Positions 46,020 through 53,698 of a stretch of 64,000 nucleotides of DNA are shown here, piece after piece. The stretch is from the NCBI GenBank assembly GCA_964554795.1, contig CAZKQB010000006.1, positions 30,812-94,811 on the forward strand. The letters run 5' to 3'. The notes under the pieces are model-generated. The model saw only the letters and a list, made by a program, of their open reading frames with translations, was not told where the DNA came from and did not search any database. The DNA is from SFHK01 sp964554795 (GTDB lineage Bacteria; Bacillota; Clostridia; Christensenellales; Aristaeellaceae). The position numbers were made by a program, and so were the translations under genes. Position 1 is the stretch's first letter, and every line of letters starts with the position of its first letter.

Positions 46020-46598
46020 TTGCAGAGTCATTTTTACGCGTATATGGCCCGCATGAAGCTGATTAAGCGCTGGGGGCTTCGGCGCAGTACGATTCAGGAA
46101 AATGATCAGGAGCATTCGCATCTGGTTTCGATGATTGCACACGCGCTGGCGGTGATCAGAAATACCCGCTACGGCGGAACCGTGGATCCGGGGCGCGTGA
46201 CAATGCTGGCGGTGTATCACGAAGCGCCGGAGGTGATTACCGGCGATTTAGCTACGCCCATCAAGTATTTCAACCCCGGCATCAAGGCGGCTTATAAGGA
46301 AATTGAGCATATTGCCGCCGAGAAGCTGTTTGACTATCTGCCGGAGGACATTCGAGAGGAATACCGCTGGCTGCTGTTCCCGGACGAGGAGAGCGAGGAA
46401 TGGAAGCTGGTCAAGGCGGCCGATCGGATCAGCGCCTATGTGAAATGTGTTGAGGAGTCGGGCTTTGGAAACGGAGAGTTCGTTGCAGCACGGGAGACCA
46501 TTCGCATGAGCATCCGGGAGATGAACATGCCGGAGGCGGAGGATTTCATGCGCGAATTTGCGCCCAGCTTCAGCCTGTCGCTCGACGCACTGAACTGA
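46020..46598 (+). CDS. YfbR-type 5'-deoxynucleotidase (HD domain)
   Basis: A 192-residue HD-domain phosphohydrolase like E. coli YfbR. The start (TTG with GCGGAGGG upstream) gives QSHFYAYMARMKLIKRWGLR, which aligns with the YfbR N-terminus. Next come ENDQEHSHLVSMIAHALAVI (first His) and YHEAPEVITGDLATPIKYFN near 72-91, then LVKAADRISAYVKCVEE near 137. The HD dyad appears as His-Glu (YHEA) instead of the usual His-Asp. The role would be dephosphorylating deoxynucleoside monophosphates. The -10 TATAAT lies near 45955. Confidence 0.9.
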   Translation: MQSHFYAYMARMKLIKRWGLRRSTIQENDQEHSHLVSMIAHALAVIRNTRYGGTVDPGRVTMLAVYHEAPEVITGDLATPIKYFNPGIKAAYKEIEHIAAEKLFDYLPEDIREEYRWLLFPDEESEEWKLVKAADRISAYVKCVEESGFGNGEFVAARETIRMSIREMNMPEAEDFMREFAPSFSLSLDALN

Positions 46599-46615
46599 CG
46601 GAGGGAGGAAAGCCG

Positions 46616-47314
46616 GTGTTTGAGGAGCTGAGAGAGCGCGCCTTTCGCGCCAACATGGAGCTATGGAAGCGTGGCGTGGTGATTTATACGTGGGGCAATG
46701 TGTCTGAGGCCGACCGTGGGGCCGGCGTGTTTGCCATCAAGCCGAGCGGGGTTCCGTATGAAACTCTGAGGGAAGAGGACATTGTGATCGTGTCCATTGC
46801 GGACGGAAGCCGCGTGGACGGGAAGCTGAATCCCTCCAGCGACACGCCGACGCATGCGGCGCTGTACCGCGCGTTTCCAGAAATCGGCGGCATTACGCAC
46901 ACGCATTCTCCGTTTGCTACGGCATGGGCGCAGGCAGGCAAGAGCATCCCTTGCCTTGGAACGACGCATGCAGACTCGTTCCGGGGCGATATACCGGTTA
47001 CGAGGTATGTTGCAAGGGAGGAAGCCGAGCGCGCCTACGAGGCAGAAACGGCTACGGTGATTGTGGAGGCGTTTGTCGGACGAAATCCCGTACATACGCC
47101 GGGCGTGCTGGTGCGCGGTCATGGCCCGTTCGCGTGGGGCGAGAATGCGGAGAAGTCGGTGTATAATGCCGTTGTTTTGGAGGAAATCGCAAAAATCGCC
47201 CAGGCGACTTACACCATAAATCCGCAGTCAACCGTCCTTCCCGCTGCACTTCAGGACAAGCATTTCTTCCGAAAGCACGGTCCGAATGCGTATTATGGGC
47301 AGCGAAAGCGCTAA
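46616..47314 (+). CDS. araD: L-ribulose-5-phosphate 4-epimerase / class II aldolase family
   Basis: A 232-residue zinc enzyme of the AraD/FucA family. The motifs match AraD: TWGNVSEAD near residue 24, PSGVPYETL near 43, NPSSDTPTHAALYRAFPEIG near 72-91, the zinc ligands in THTHSPFATAWAQAGK near 93-108, GTTHADSFRGDIPVTRYV near 113-130 and RGHGPFAWG near 165. AraD links L-arabinose use to the pentose phosphate pathway. The GTG start has a GGAGGGAGGAAAG site. No araA or araB is adjacent, so the exact sugar is inferred. Confidence 0.88.
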   Translation: MFEELRERAFRANMELWKRGVVIYTWGNVSEADRGAGVFAIKPSGVPYETLREEDIVIVSIADGSRVDGKLNPSSDTPTHAALYRAFPEIGGITHTHSPFATAWAQAGKSIPCLGTTHADSFRGDIPVTRYVAREEAERAYEAETATVIVEAFVGRNPVHTPGVLVRGHGPFAWGENAEKSVYNAVVLEEIAKIAQATYTINPQSTVLPAALQDKHFFRKHGPNAYYGQRKR

Positions 47315-47426
47315 CATTCTGCCGTATTGAGGCAGTGGAAGATGCAGATAGGGTCTGTGTTATTGCGACAAAAACTCTTTTACATCTTTGTTATTTTCAA
47401 CAGTGGCTTTTTATTTTCAATTATGA

Positions 47427-47432
47427 TATAAT
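47427..47432 (+). promoter_or_regulatory. extended -10 promoter of the ABC ATPase gene
   Basis: TATGATATAAT holds an extended -10 (TG-A-TATAAT, TATAAT at 47427-47432) in a T-rich leader; the -35 is weak. It precedes a strong AAAGGAGG ribosome site. Confidence 0.6.
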
Positions 47433-47493
47433 TCTTGCATGAAGCGGGCAATACCGCAACATTTGCGCCCTTATTATAAAGGAGGTTACATTC

Positions 47494-48615
47494 ATGGCAA
47501 GCGTATCTCTGAAAAACATCTACAAGGTTTATACCGGTGGCGTCACGGCCGTAAGCGATTTCTGCCTGGACATTGAGGACAAAGAATTTATCGTTCTGGT
47601 TGGTCCGTCTGGCTGCGGTAAGTCTACGACGCTGCGCATGGTCGCTGGTCTGGAAGAAATTTCCGACGGTGAGCTTTATATCGGCGACAAGCTTGTCAAT
47701 GACGTTGCCCCCAAGGATCGCGATATCGCCATGGTTTTCCAGAACTACGCCCTGTATCCGCATATGACCGTATATGATAACATGGCGTTCGGCCTGAAGC
47801 TGCGCAAGACGCCCAAGGCCCAGATCGACAAGCGCGTAAAGGAAGCTGCCCGCATCCTTGATATCGAACACCTCCTTAACCGTAAGCCGAAGGCTCTGTC
47901 CGGCGGTCAGCGTCAGCGCGTTGCTTTGGGCCGTGCTATCGTTCGTGAGCCCAAGGTCTTCCTGATGGACGAGCCTCTGTCCAACCTGGACGCCAAGCTG
48001 CGTGTTCAGATGAGAACCGAAATCACCAAGCTGCATCAGAAGCTGCAGACCACCTTCATCTATGTTACGCACGACCAGACCGAGGCCATGACGATGGGTT
48101 CCCGCATCGTGGTTATGAAGGATGGCTTCATCCAGCAGGTTGATACTCCCCAGAACCTGTACGATTATCCGACGAACCTGTTCGTTGCCGGATTCATTGG
48201 CTCCCCGCAGATGAACTTCTTCAATGCGAAGCTCGAAAAGATCGACGGCAAGGTGTATGCGACCTTCGGCGAGAACAAGATTCTCGTGCCCGCCGAGAAG
48301 CTGCAGAAGTTCGTTTCCGACGAGTGCATCGGCAAGGAAGTCTATCTGGGCATCCGTCCCGAGAACATCAACGATGCCGCTGAGTTCGTGGCCAAGAATC
48401 CCGACTCCGCGATTAAGGTGCACGTTGAGGTTGTCGAGCTGATGGGCTCTGAAACCTACCTGTATCTCTCTACCTCCGGTAAGGAAGGCAACATCGTTGC
48501 CCGCGTCGACCCGCGCAGCACGAGCCGCACGAATGACGACATCACCGTTGCGTTCGATACCAGCCGTCTGCACTTCTTCGACAGGGATACGGAGACCACG
48601 CTGCTTACCCGCTAA
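47494..48615 (+). CDS. sugar ABC transporter ATP-binding protein (MsmK/UgpC/MalK type)
   Basis: A 373-residue CUT1-class ATPase. Walker A is GPSGCGKSTTLRMVAGLEEI (about residues 37-56), Q-loop VFQNYALYPHMTVYDNMAFG near 83, signature LSGGQRQRVALGRAIVR near 135, Walker B VFLMDEPLSNLDAKLR near 155, and a C-terminal MalK-type OB regulatory domain follows. It powers uptake of oligosaccharides. No permease or binding protein is adjacent. It has its own promoter and codon use typical of high expression, so it is likely a shared ATPase serving several sugar importers. Confidence 0.95.
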   Translation: MASVSLKNIYKVYTGGVTAVSDFCLDIEDKEFIVLVGPSGCGKSTTLRMVAGLEEISDGELYIGDKLVNDVAPKDRDIAMVFQNYALYPHMTVYDNMAFGLKLRKTPKAQIDKRVKEAARILDIEHLLNRKPKALSGGQRQRVALGRAIVREPKVFLMDEPLSNLDAKLRVQMRTEITKLHQKLQTTFIYVTHDQTEAMTMGSRIVVMKDGFIQQVDTPQNLYDYPTNLFVAGFIGSPQMNFFNAKLEKIDGKVYATFGENKILVPAEKLQKFVSDECIGKEVYLGIRPENINDAAEFVAKNPDSAIKVHVEVVELMGSETYLYLSTSGKEGNIVARVDPRSTSRTNDDITVAFDTSRLHFFDRDTETTLLTR

Positions 48616-48655
48616 TTCGGTCAGAATTTTGCGCGTAGCGTAAGATATTGGTTAA

Positions 48656-48705
48656 AACCGCCGCAAACGTGATTCGGCATATTGCCAAATCCGCTTGCGG
48701 CGGTT
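48656..48705 (+). terminator. hairpin after the ABC ATPase gene
   Basis: AACCGCCGCAAACG at 48656-48669 pairs with CGCTTGCGGCGGTT at 48692-48705 with one mismatch. There is no T run, so termination would be weak or factor-dependent. Confidence 0.5.
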
Positions 48706-48825
48706 ATAATTTGTTCGTGTTAAACGAAAACGGTAGCGGAACTGGATTTTGATCGGAAACTGCCGTTTTTACAGCATCTTGAACAAATAAATTCGGGCGC
48801 GACGGCGTCAGGGGAGGATGAAGCC

Positions 48826-49899
48826 ATGTATCTTGATCATCGCGTATTGGCAAAAATCTCACAAATTCTTTCTCAAATGACAATGCAGGTAATTCTGTTT
48901 GATTCAAACGGACAGGTTCTGTGGCCGGAGGACAACCACAAGGAGCTGACCCTTCCGGAGGCGCTGCTTAAAAATCCGACGGAGCCGCTGGTATATGGCG
49001 GTTTTACGCTGATTGGTACCGAGGATGAGCAGCCGCTGTTTATCTGCCTTTCCGGCGACAATGCCGACGTAAAGAGCTGCGCTGTGTTGTGCGCAGAGCT
49101 GATCAACACACTGATGCGCATGGACATGGGACAGGCGTCTGTTGAGCAGAGCATGCGCAGCATTCTGCGCGGCGAGGCCGAATCGGCTGAGTTGGATGCG
49201 ATTGCCTCCGAGCACAGCCTGCCGGTTGAGCAGGATCGTTGCGTGATGTACTTCCACTTTGCCGAGATGGATTCTGAAGCGGCGCTGAACATTCTGAAGA
49301 ATGTCGTGGATGAAAACAGCACCGACATTATCACCGAGGTGGGGCGTCATGCCGTCGCTCTGGTCAAGACGGTGGATGATCGGTTCGAATTTGCCGACAT
49401 GGAGCAGCTTGCTGCTGCGATCGAAAACACATTTGTGGGTGAAACCAGTCATCCGGCGCTGATTGGCATCGGAGACGTGCGCTCGAAGCTGTCACAGCTG
49501 AGCGAATCCTATGAGGAGGCGCGCGCTGCCATCAATGTGGGTCGTATGTATCATCCGAAGCAGCAGATCTTCGTCTATCGTAAGATGCTGATCGAGCGCT
49601 TCCTTGCCAAGGTGCCGGAGGATACCAGCCAGGAGTTCCACCAGATGATGTTCAATCGAAAGACGGCGAGGCTGTTCAACGACGAAATGATTCATACCAT
49701 TGAGAAATTCTTTGAAAACAGCCTGAACCTATCCGAAACGGCAAGACAGCTGTACATCCACAGAAATACGCTGGTATACCGTCTGGATAAGGTGCAGCGA
49801 ATCATTGGGCTTGATCTGCGCGCGTTTGATGATGCCGTAACCTTCAAGCTGATGATGCTGCTTGGTAAGAACAATGCCGATCGAAAAGGCAAGGTGTAG
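48826..49899 (+). CDS. CdaR/PucR-type transcriptional regulator
   Basis: A 357-residue regulator. The N-terminal part is a putative sensor domain (ILSQMTMQVILFDSNGQVLW). The middle GGDEF-like region has IGIGDVRSKLSQLSESYEEA near 208-227. The C-terminal PucR HTH reads FFENSLNLSETARQLYIHRN then TLVYRLDKVQRIIGLDLR (about 290-330). CdaR relatives sense sugar diacids or related metabolites. Being next to the stand-alone sugar ATPase, it may control carbohydrate use, but its targets are not visible. It is followed closely by the S41 protease gene. Confidence 0.88.
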   Translation: MYLDHRVLAKISQILSQMTMQVILFDSNGQVLWPEDNHKELTLPEALLKNPTEPLVYGGFTLIGTEDEQPLFICLSGDNADVKSCAVLCAELINTLMRMDMGQASVEQSMRSILRGEAESAELDAIASEHSLPVEQDRCVMYFHFAEMDSEAALNILKNVVDENSTDIITEVGRHAVALVKTVDDRFEFADMEQLAAAIENTFVGETSHPALIGIGDVRSKLSQLSESYEEARAAINVGRMYHPKQQIFVYRKMLIERFLAKVPEDTSQEFHQMMFNRKTARLFNDEMIHTIEKFFENSLNLSETARQLYIHRNTLVYRLDKVQRIIGLDLRAFDDAVTFKLMMLLGKNNADRKGKV

Positions 49900-49915
49900 G
49901 CTGAGGAGAATCGAA

Positions 49916-51154
49916 ATGACGAAAATCTCCCGGAAAACTTTGGCGATTATTGCAGCCTTGTGTGCGGTATTCGCGGTGGCGTCGATCAGTATCAGTCTGA
50001 CACTGGCGCTGCAGAGCGCCAGCGCAGGCGTAGAATCGCCTTTGCACGTAACCACGCAGGAGGAATACGAAGTATCGCAGCGCTATTCGCGTCTGGAAGA
50101 GGTTTACCAGCGCCTGATGGACGAGTATTACGAGGAACTGGATTCCGAAAATCTGGTGCAGGGCGCCATTGACGGCATGCTGGAAAGCGTCGGGGATCCG
50201 TACACGTTTTACTACACGCCCGAAGACCTTGCCAAGATGTACGAGGATCATAATGGCTTGTACTGCGGCGTGGGCATGTTGGTTTCCTCAGACAGACAGG
50301 GAAGGCTGGTAGTGCTACGCGTATTCAAAAACAGCCCGGCGCAAACGGCGGGTCTTTTGCCCGGCGACGTGATTTTGTCTGCGGACGGCGAGACGGTTTC
50401 TGCCGAAACGACGGAAGCGATGAATACGGCCACTGCACGCATTAAGGGCGAGGCAGGTACGTACGTGCGACTGAACGTTCTGCGCAAGGAACAGCCGCTG
50501 GAACTGAATATCGAGCGCAACAGCGTCAGCGTCAACCGCGTGGAATATCAAATTCTGGATGGTAACGTAGGGTATCTTGTGCTGTATGAGTTCTTCGGCG
50601 ATGCAGTATTCGGCGTGCGCGAGGCACTGAACGCATTTGAGGAGGCGGGGGTGCGCGGCATCATTTTTGATGTGCGCTCAAACACCGGCGGCCAGCTGGA
50701 CATCTGTCTGGATATCTGCGATATGGTGCTGCCGGAGGGCCTGATCGTCTATACTGAGGATCGAAATGGCCGACGCGAAAACTACTATTCAAATGCCGAG
50801 TATTGCGAGATCCCTATGGTTGTGCTGGTGAACGAAATGTCGGCTAGTGCATCCGAAATTTTCGCGGCGGCGATTCAGGATTATGGCGTGGCGAGGATTG
50901 TTGGCACGAAGACGTTTGGAAAGGGCATCGTGCAGACGCAGTACGAATTTCCATCCGACGGCGCGGGCATGCAGCTGACGACTTCACGCTATTTTACGCC
51001 CAAGGGTCGTTCAATCCATGGAGAAGGCGTGACGCCGGATGTGATTGTGGAAATGAACGACAGCTATGATGCGTCAATCTATGCGCCGGACATGAGCAAT
51101 GATAACCAGCTGAAGACCGCATATGATGAGCTTTTGAAGGAAATCGGAGCCTAA
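49916..51154 (+). CDS. S41 family C-terminal processing peptidase
   Basis: A 412-residue CtpA/CtpB-like protease anchored by an N-terminal helix (about residues 8-31). A PDZ domain follows (YCGVGMLVSSDRQGRLVVLR and AQTAGLLPGDVILSADGETV near 120-165). The S41 catalytic core has the Ser in NEMSASASEIFAAAIQDYG near 316 and the Lys in GTKTFGKGIVQTQYEF near 340. Such proteases trim proteins outside the membrane, including in sporulation signalling in Bacillus. The start is the ATG after TGAGGAG; a longer frame begins inside the regulator gene. Confidence 0.94.
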   Translation: MTKISRKTLAIIAALCAVFAVASISISLTLALQSASAGVESPLHVTTQEEYEVSQRYSRLEEVYQRLMDEYYEELDSENLVQGAIDGMLESVGDPYTFYYTPEDLAKMYEDHNGLYCGVGMLVSSDRQGRLVVLRVFKNSPAQTAGLLPGDVILSADGETVSAETTEAMNTATARIKGEAGTYVRLNVLRKEQPLELNIERNSVSVNRVEYQILDGNVGYLVLYEFFGDAVFGVREALNAFEEAGVRGIIFDVRSNTGGQLDICLDICDMVLPEGLIVYTEDRNGRRENYYSNAEYCEIPMVVLVNEMSASASEIFAAAIQDYGVARIVGTKTFGKGIVQTQYEFPSDGAGMQLTTSRYFTPKGRSIHGEGVTPDVIVEMNDSYDASIYAPDMSNDNQLKTAYDELLKEIGA

Positions 51155-51166
51155 TTCACGCCAATT

Positions 51167-51206
51167 AAAAGCCGCAACTTTTCATTGATGAAAAGTCGCG
51201 GCTTTT
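51167..51206 (+). terminator. intrinsic terminator after the S41 protease gene
   Basis: AAAAGCCGCAACTTTTCAT and ATGAAAAGTCGCGGCTTTT form a long near-perfect stem with a T-rich 3' flank. Confidence 0.9.
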
Positions 51207-51220
51207 CTGATGAGAAACGG

Positions 51221-51385
51221 TTCTCGCGCGTTCCGTGCGCTTTCGGCTATGGCGATAAAGGCTCCGAGGCCGACGCGGGAGAGGGTGCCGAGGAGATGAC
51301 GGGTTTTCGGAGAGCAGTGGAGACCGTCAACGTATGCTATGAGGGTGCGCTGCGCATATGTCGTGGAAATTGTGTAAGGGAGAGG
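51221..51385 (-). pseudogene. decayed C-terminal copy of a cysteine desulfurase
   Basis: Read on the minus strand this stretch gives AQRTLIAYVDGLHCSPKTRH then LLGTLSRVGLGAFIAIAESA. It matches the end of the intact neighbour (AQTLGDREICVRGGLHCAPE, AHRFLGTLSRG...SLGAF...AIAEIARKT) with deletions. It contains the active-site Cys loop (GLHCSP) but has no start or N-terminal domain. It appears to be what is left of a tandem duplicate of the gene at 51407-52549. Confidence 0.7.
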
Positions 51386-51406
51386 CAGGCTGTATTTCCG
51401 AAAGAG

Positions 51407-52549
51407 TTAGGTCTTCCGTGCGATCTCGGCTATGGCGCGGACGAGAGCTTCGACGTCCGCAGCGGTGTTGAAGGCGCCGAGGCTGGCGCGGACGCAGCCG
51501 CGGGAAAGGGTGCCGAGGAAGCGGTGGGCTTCCGGAGCACAGTGCAGGCCGCCGCGCACGCAGATTTCGCGGTCGCCGAGCGTTTGTGCAACGCGGGCAG
51601 AGGAGAGGTCGCCGACGTTAAAGCTTACGATGCCGGTTCGGCGGCGTGCATCGTCTGGAGAGTAGACGGTAATGCCGGGAATTGCGCGCAGCGACTGGTA
51701 CAGAGTCTGCGACAGAAGATGAATCCGCTCGGAAATTGCTGCTGCATTTTTGCGAACATACTGTACACCCGAACCGAGTCCCTCGATTCCGGGTAGATTC
51801 AGCGTGCCAGCCTCGTATCGTTCCGGCAGCTCCTCCGGCTGCAAAAGAAGCTCGGAGGAGCTGCCTGTTCCGCCTTCGCGCAGGGTTTCCAGCCGAAGAT
51901 TCGGAGCAATGTATAGCCCACCGGTGCCCTGCGGCCCCAGGAGCGCCTTGTGGCCGGGAAATGCGTACAGGTCGCAGCCGAGGTCTTCGACGTTTACGGG
52001 AAGCTCGCCGAGCGCCTGCGCGCCGTCAATCAGCGACAGAATGCCATTGGCGCGGGCGACGCGGACGACCTCGCGTACCGGCTGGATTGCGCCGGTGACG
52101 TTGGAGGCATGCGTGAGAATCAAGAGGCGTGTGTTCGGGCGGATGGCGGCAGCGTAGCGGGCTGGATCGAGGAAGCCGTCCGGCTGCGGGGCCAGGATGC
52201 TGGTTTCTATGCCGCTGACGGCTTCCAGCGTCTTGATTACGCGAAGTACGGAATTGTGCTCCAACGCGCTGGCAATTACGTGGTCGCCGTTACGGAGAAT
52301 GCCCTTGATCGCCAGATTCAGCGCATCAGTGCAGTTGAAGGTGAACAGGATCGAGAACGGATCCTGCGCACCGATCAGCCCGGCCAGCGATTCGCGGGTG
52401 TTCAAAACGGCCTCGGCAGCACGCAGTGCGCGAGAATGCCCTGAGCGTCCCGGATTGGCATTATCTTCCGTCAGCGCGCGGCGCACGGCGTCGAGTACCG
52501 CAGGCGGCTTGGGATGACTGGTGGCAGCGTTATCCAGATAGATTTCCAA
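51407..52549 (-). CDS. cysteine desulfurase family protein (aminotransferase class V)
   Basis: A 380-residue PLP enzyme that removes sulfur (or selenium) from cysteine. Motifs are the N-terminal YLDNAATSHPKPPAVLDAVR, SALEHNSVLRV near 93, the PLP lysine in YAFPGHKALLGPQGTGGLYI near 195-214, and the active-site Cys in VRGGLHCAPEAHR near 335. It starts at TTG with a strong AAAGGAGG site. The divergent neighbour is a DUF3343 protein, and such pairs are linked to sulfur/selenium transfer in Clostridia. Confidence 0.93.
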   Translation of the reverse strand: MEIYLDNAATSHPKPPAVLDAVRRALTEDNANPGRSGHSRALRAAEAVLNTRESLAGLIGAQDPFSILFTFNCTDALNLAIKGILRNGDHVIASALEHNSVLRVIKTLEAVSGIETSILAPQPDGFLDPARYAAAIRPNTRLLILTHASNVTGAIQPVREVVRVARANGILSLIDGAQALGELPVNVEDLGCDLYAFPGHKALLGPQGTGGLYIAPNLRLETLREGGTGSSSELLLQPEELPERYEAGTLNLPGIEGLGSGVQYVRKNAAAISERIHLLSQTLYQSLRAIPGITVYSPDDARRRTGIVSFNVGDLSSARVAQTLGDREICVRGGLHCAPEAHRFLGTLSRGCVRASLGAFNTAADVEALVRAIAEIARKT

Positions 52550-52639
52550 AACGCGTCCTCCTTTGCTTCACGCCGCGCCGCAGGCGTGCGTACTATGGAA
52601 CACCGGCCGTCCGCGGTCGGTATGAGGGGAGGCGGCCAG

Positions 52640-52918
52640 ATGGGAGACAGCTTCGGCATTGCGGCGTACCGCTCCCGACAGCAGGTCATGCGCTTAAACG
52701 ATATGCTGAGACGCGAGGGAATAGCCGGCAGCGTCGTATCGACGCCGCGCGAAATTTCTGCGGGGTGCGGACTTTCCGTGCGATTTGAGCTGAATGATCT
52801 GAGCGAGGTTCGGCGCGTGGTTTTGCGCGCCGGAGCGGCGAATCTGATCGGATTGTATGCGTATTCGCCTGCAGCTGCGGTTGGAACGCGACTTCGTGCG
52901 CTGTCAATGAGGGATTAA
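52640..52918 (+). CDS. DUF3343 protein, putative Se/S carrier
   Basis: A 92-residue protein matching the DUF3343 pattern: GIAAYRSRQQVMRLNDMLRR at the start (membrane-free helix), VVSTPREISAGCGLSVRFEL with a conserved Cys near 44, and a short C-terminal alpha/beta end. DUF3343 proteins are thought to carry sulfur or selenium between desulfurases and acceptors. The start is the ATG after GAGGGGAGG. It is divergent from the cysteine desulfurase gene, with 90 bases between. Confidence 0.8.
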   Translation: MGDSFGIAAYRSRQQVMRLNDMLRREGIAGSVVSTPREISAGCGLSVRFELNDLSEVRRVVLRAGAANLIGLYAYSPAAAVGTRLRALSMRD

Positions 52919-53050
52919 TTTACAAACCGTATGTATCGGAAACACAAAAAGAAGTGTATAATAAAAGCGATATGGTTTGCGCTCGGAGAAATTTGCGAGA
53001 GGGCACCTGCCCTCTCGGCTTTTCGACGTCGAACCGCCGGGGGGATACCA

Positions 53051-53677
53051 ATGACAAAAGAGAATGCCGTGAGGGTGCTTGAGGAACTAAGCCGGCTGTA
53101 TCCGGAGGCGAGAGCGGAGCTCCATTTTTCAAATCCGTTTGAGACGCTGATTGCCACGATTCTCTCTGCACAATGTACGGACAAACGCGTGAATAAGGTT
53201 ACGGAAACGCTGTTTCGGGATTACCCGGACGCTGCTGCGCTGGGTGCGCTTACGCAGCCGCAGCTGGAGGCGCGCATAAAGGAATGCGGATTGTATCGCA
53301 TGAAGGCTGCGAATATTCTGGCAGCTTGTCATGAGCTGACGGAGAAGTATGGAGGCAATGTGCCGGATACGCGGGAGACACTGATGGCGCTGCCAGGCGT
53401 GGGTCAGAAGACAGCAGGCGTCGTATTGATGGCAGCGTTCGGGGATGATCAGATTCCTGTGGATACGCATGTGTTCCGGCTGGCCAATCGCATCGGTCTT
53501 GCCTGCGCCGACACGCCGGGAAAGGTGGAGGAGCAGCTTCGCGAGATGATTCCCGAGGGGGAGCGCGCGCATGCGCATCATCTGTTGATCTGGCATGGGC
53601 GGCGCTGCTGTTCTGCGCGCAAACCGGCGTGCGAGCGATGTCCGCTGAACGACGGCCTTTGCGAAAAGAAGATATGA
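53051..53677 (+). CDS. nth: endonuclease III
   Basis: A 208-residue DNA glycosylase/AP lyase for oxidised pyrimidines. Motifs are LIATILSAQCTDKRVNKVTE (residues about 32-51), the helix-hairpin-helix with catalytic Lys LPGVGQKTAGVVLMAAFG near 113, the catalytic Asp in VDTHVFRLANRIGL near 136, and the C-terminal 4Fe-4S ligands (C-x6-C-x2-C-x5-C near 187-203). The start chosen is the ATG at 53051, matching family length; the frame is open further upstream. A TATAAT lies near 52957. Confidence 0.96.
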   Translation: MTKENAVRVLEELSRLYPEARAELHFSNPFETLIATILSAQCTDKRVNKVTETLFRDYPDAAALGALTQPQLEARIKECGLYRMKAANILAACHELTEKYGGNVPDTRETLMALPGVGQKTAGVVLMAAFGDDQIPVDTHVFRLANRIGLACADTPGKVEEQLREMIPEGERAHAHHLLIWHGRRCCSARKPACERCPLNDGLCEKKI

Positions 53678-53698
53678 GTATTAAAGGAGAATGATAAG

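Noticed and set aside
51185..51796. Plus-strand open frame of about 200 residues
   Set aside because: It is antisense to the cysteine desulfurase end and its decayed copy; GC-rich codons leave such frames open by chance.
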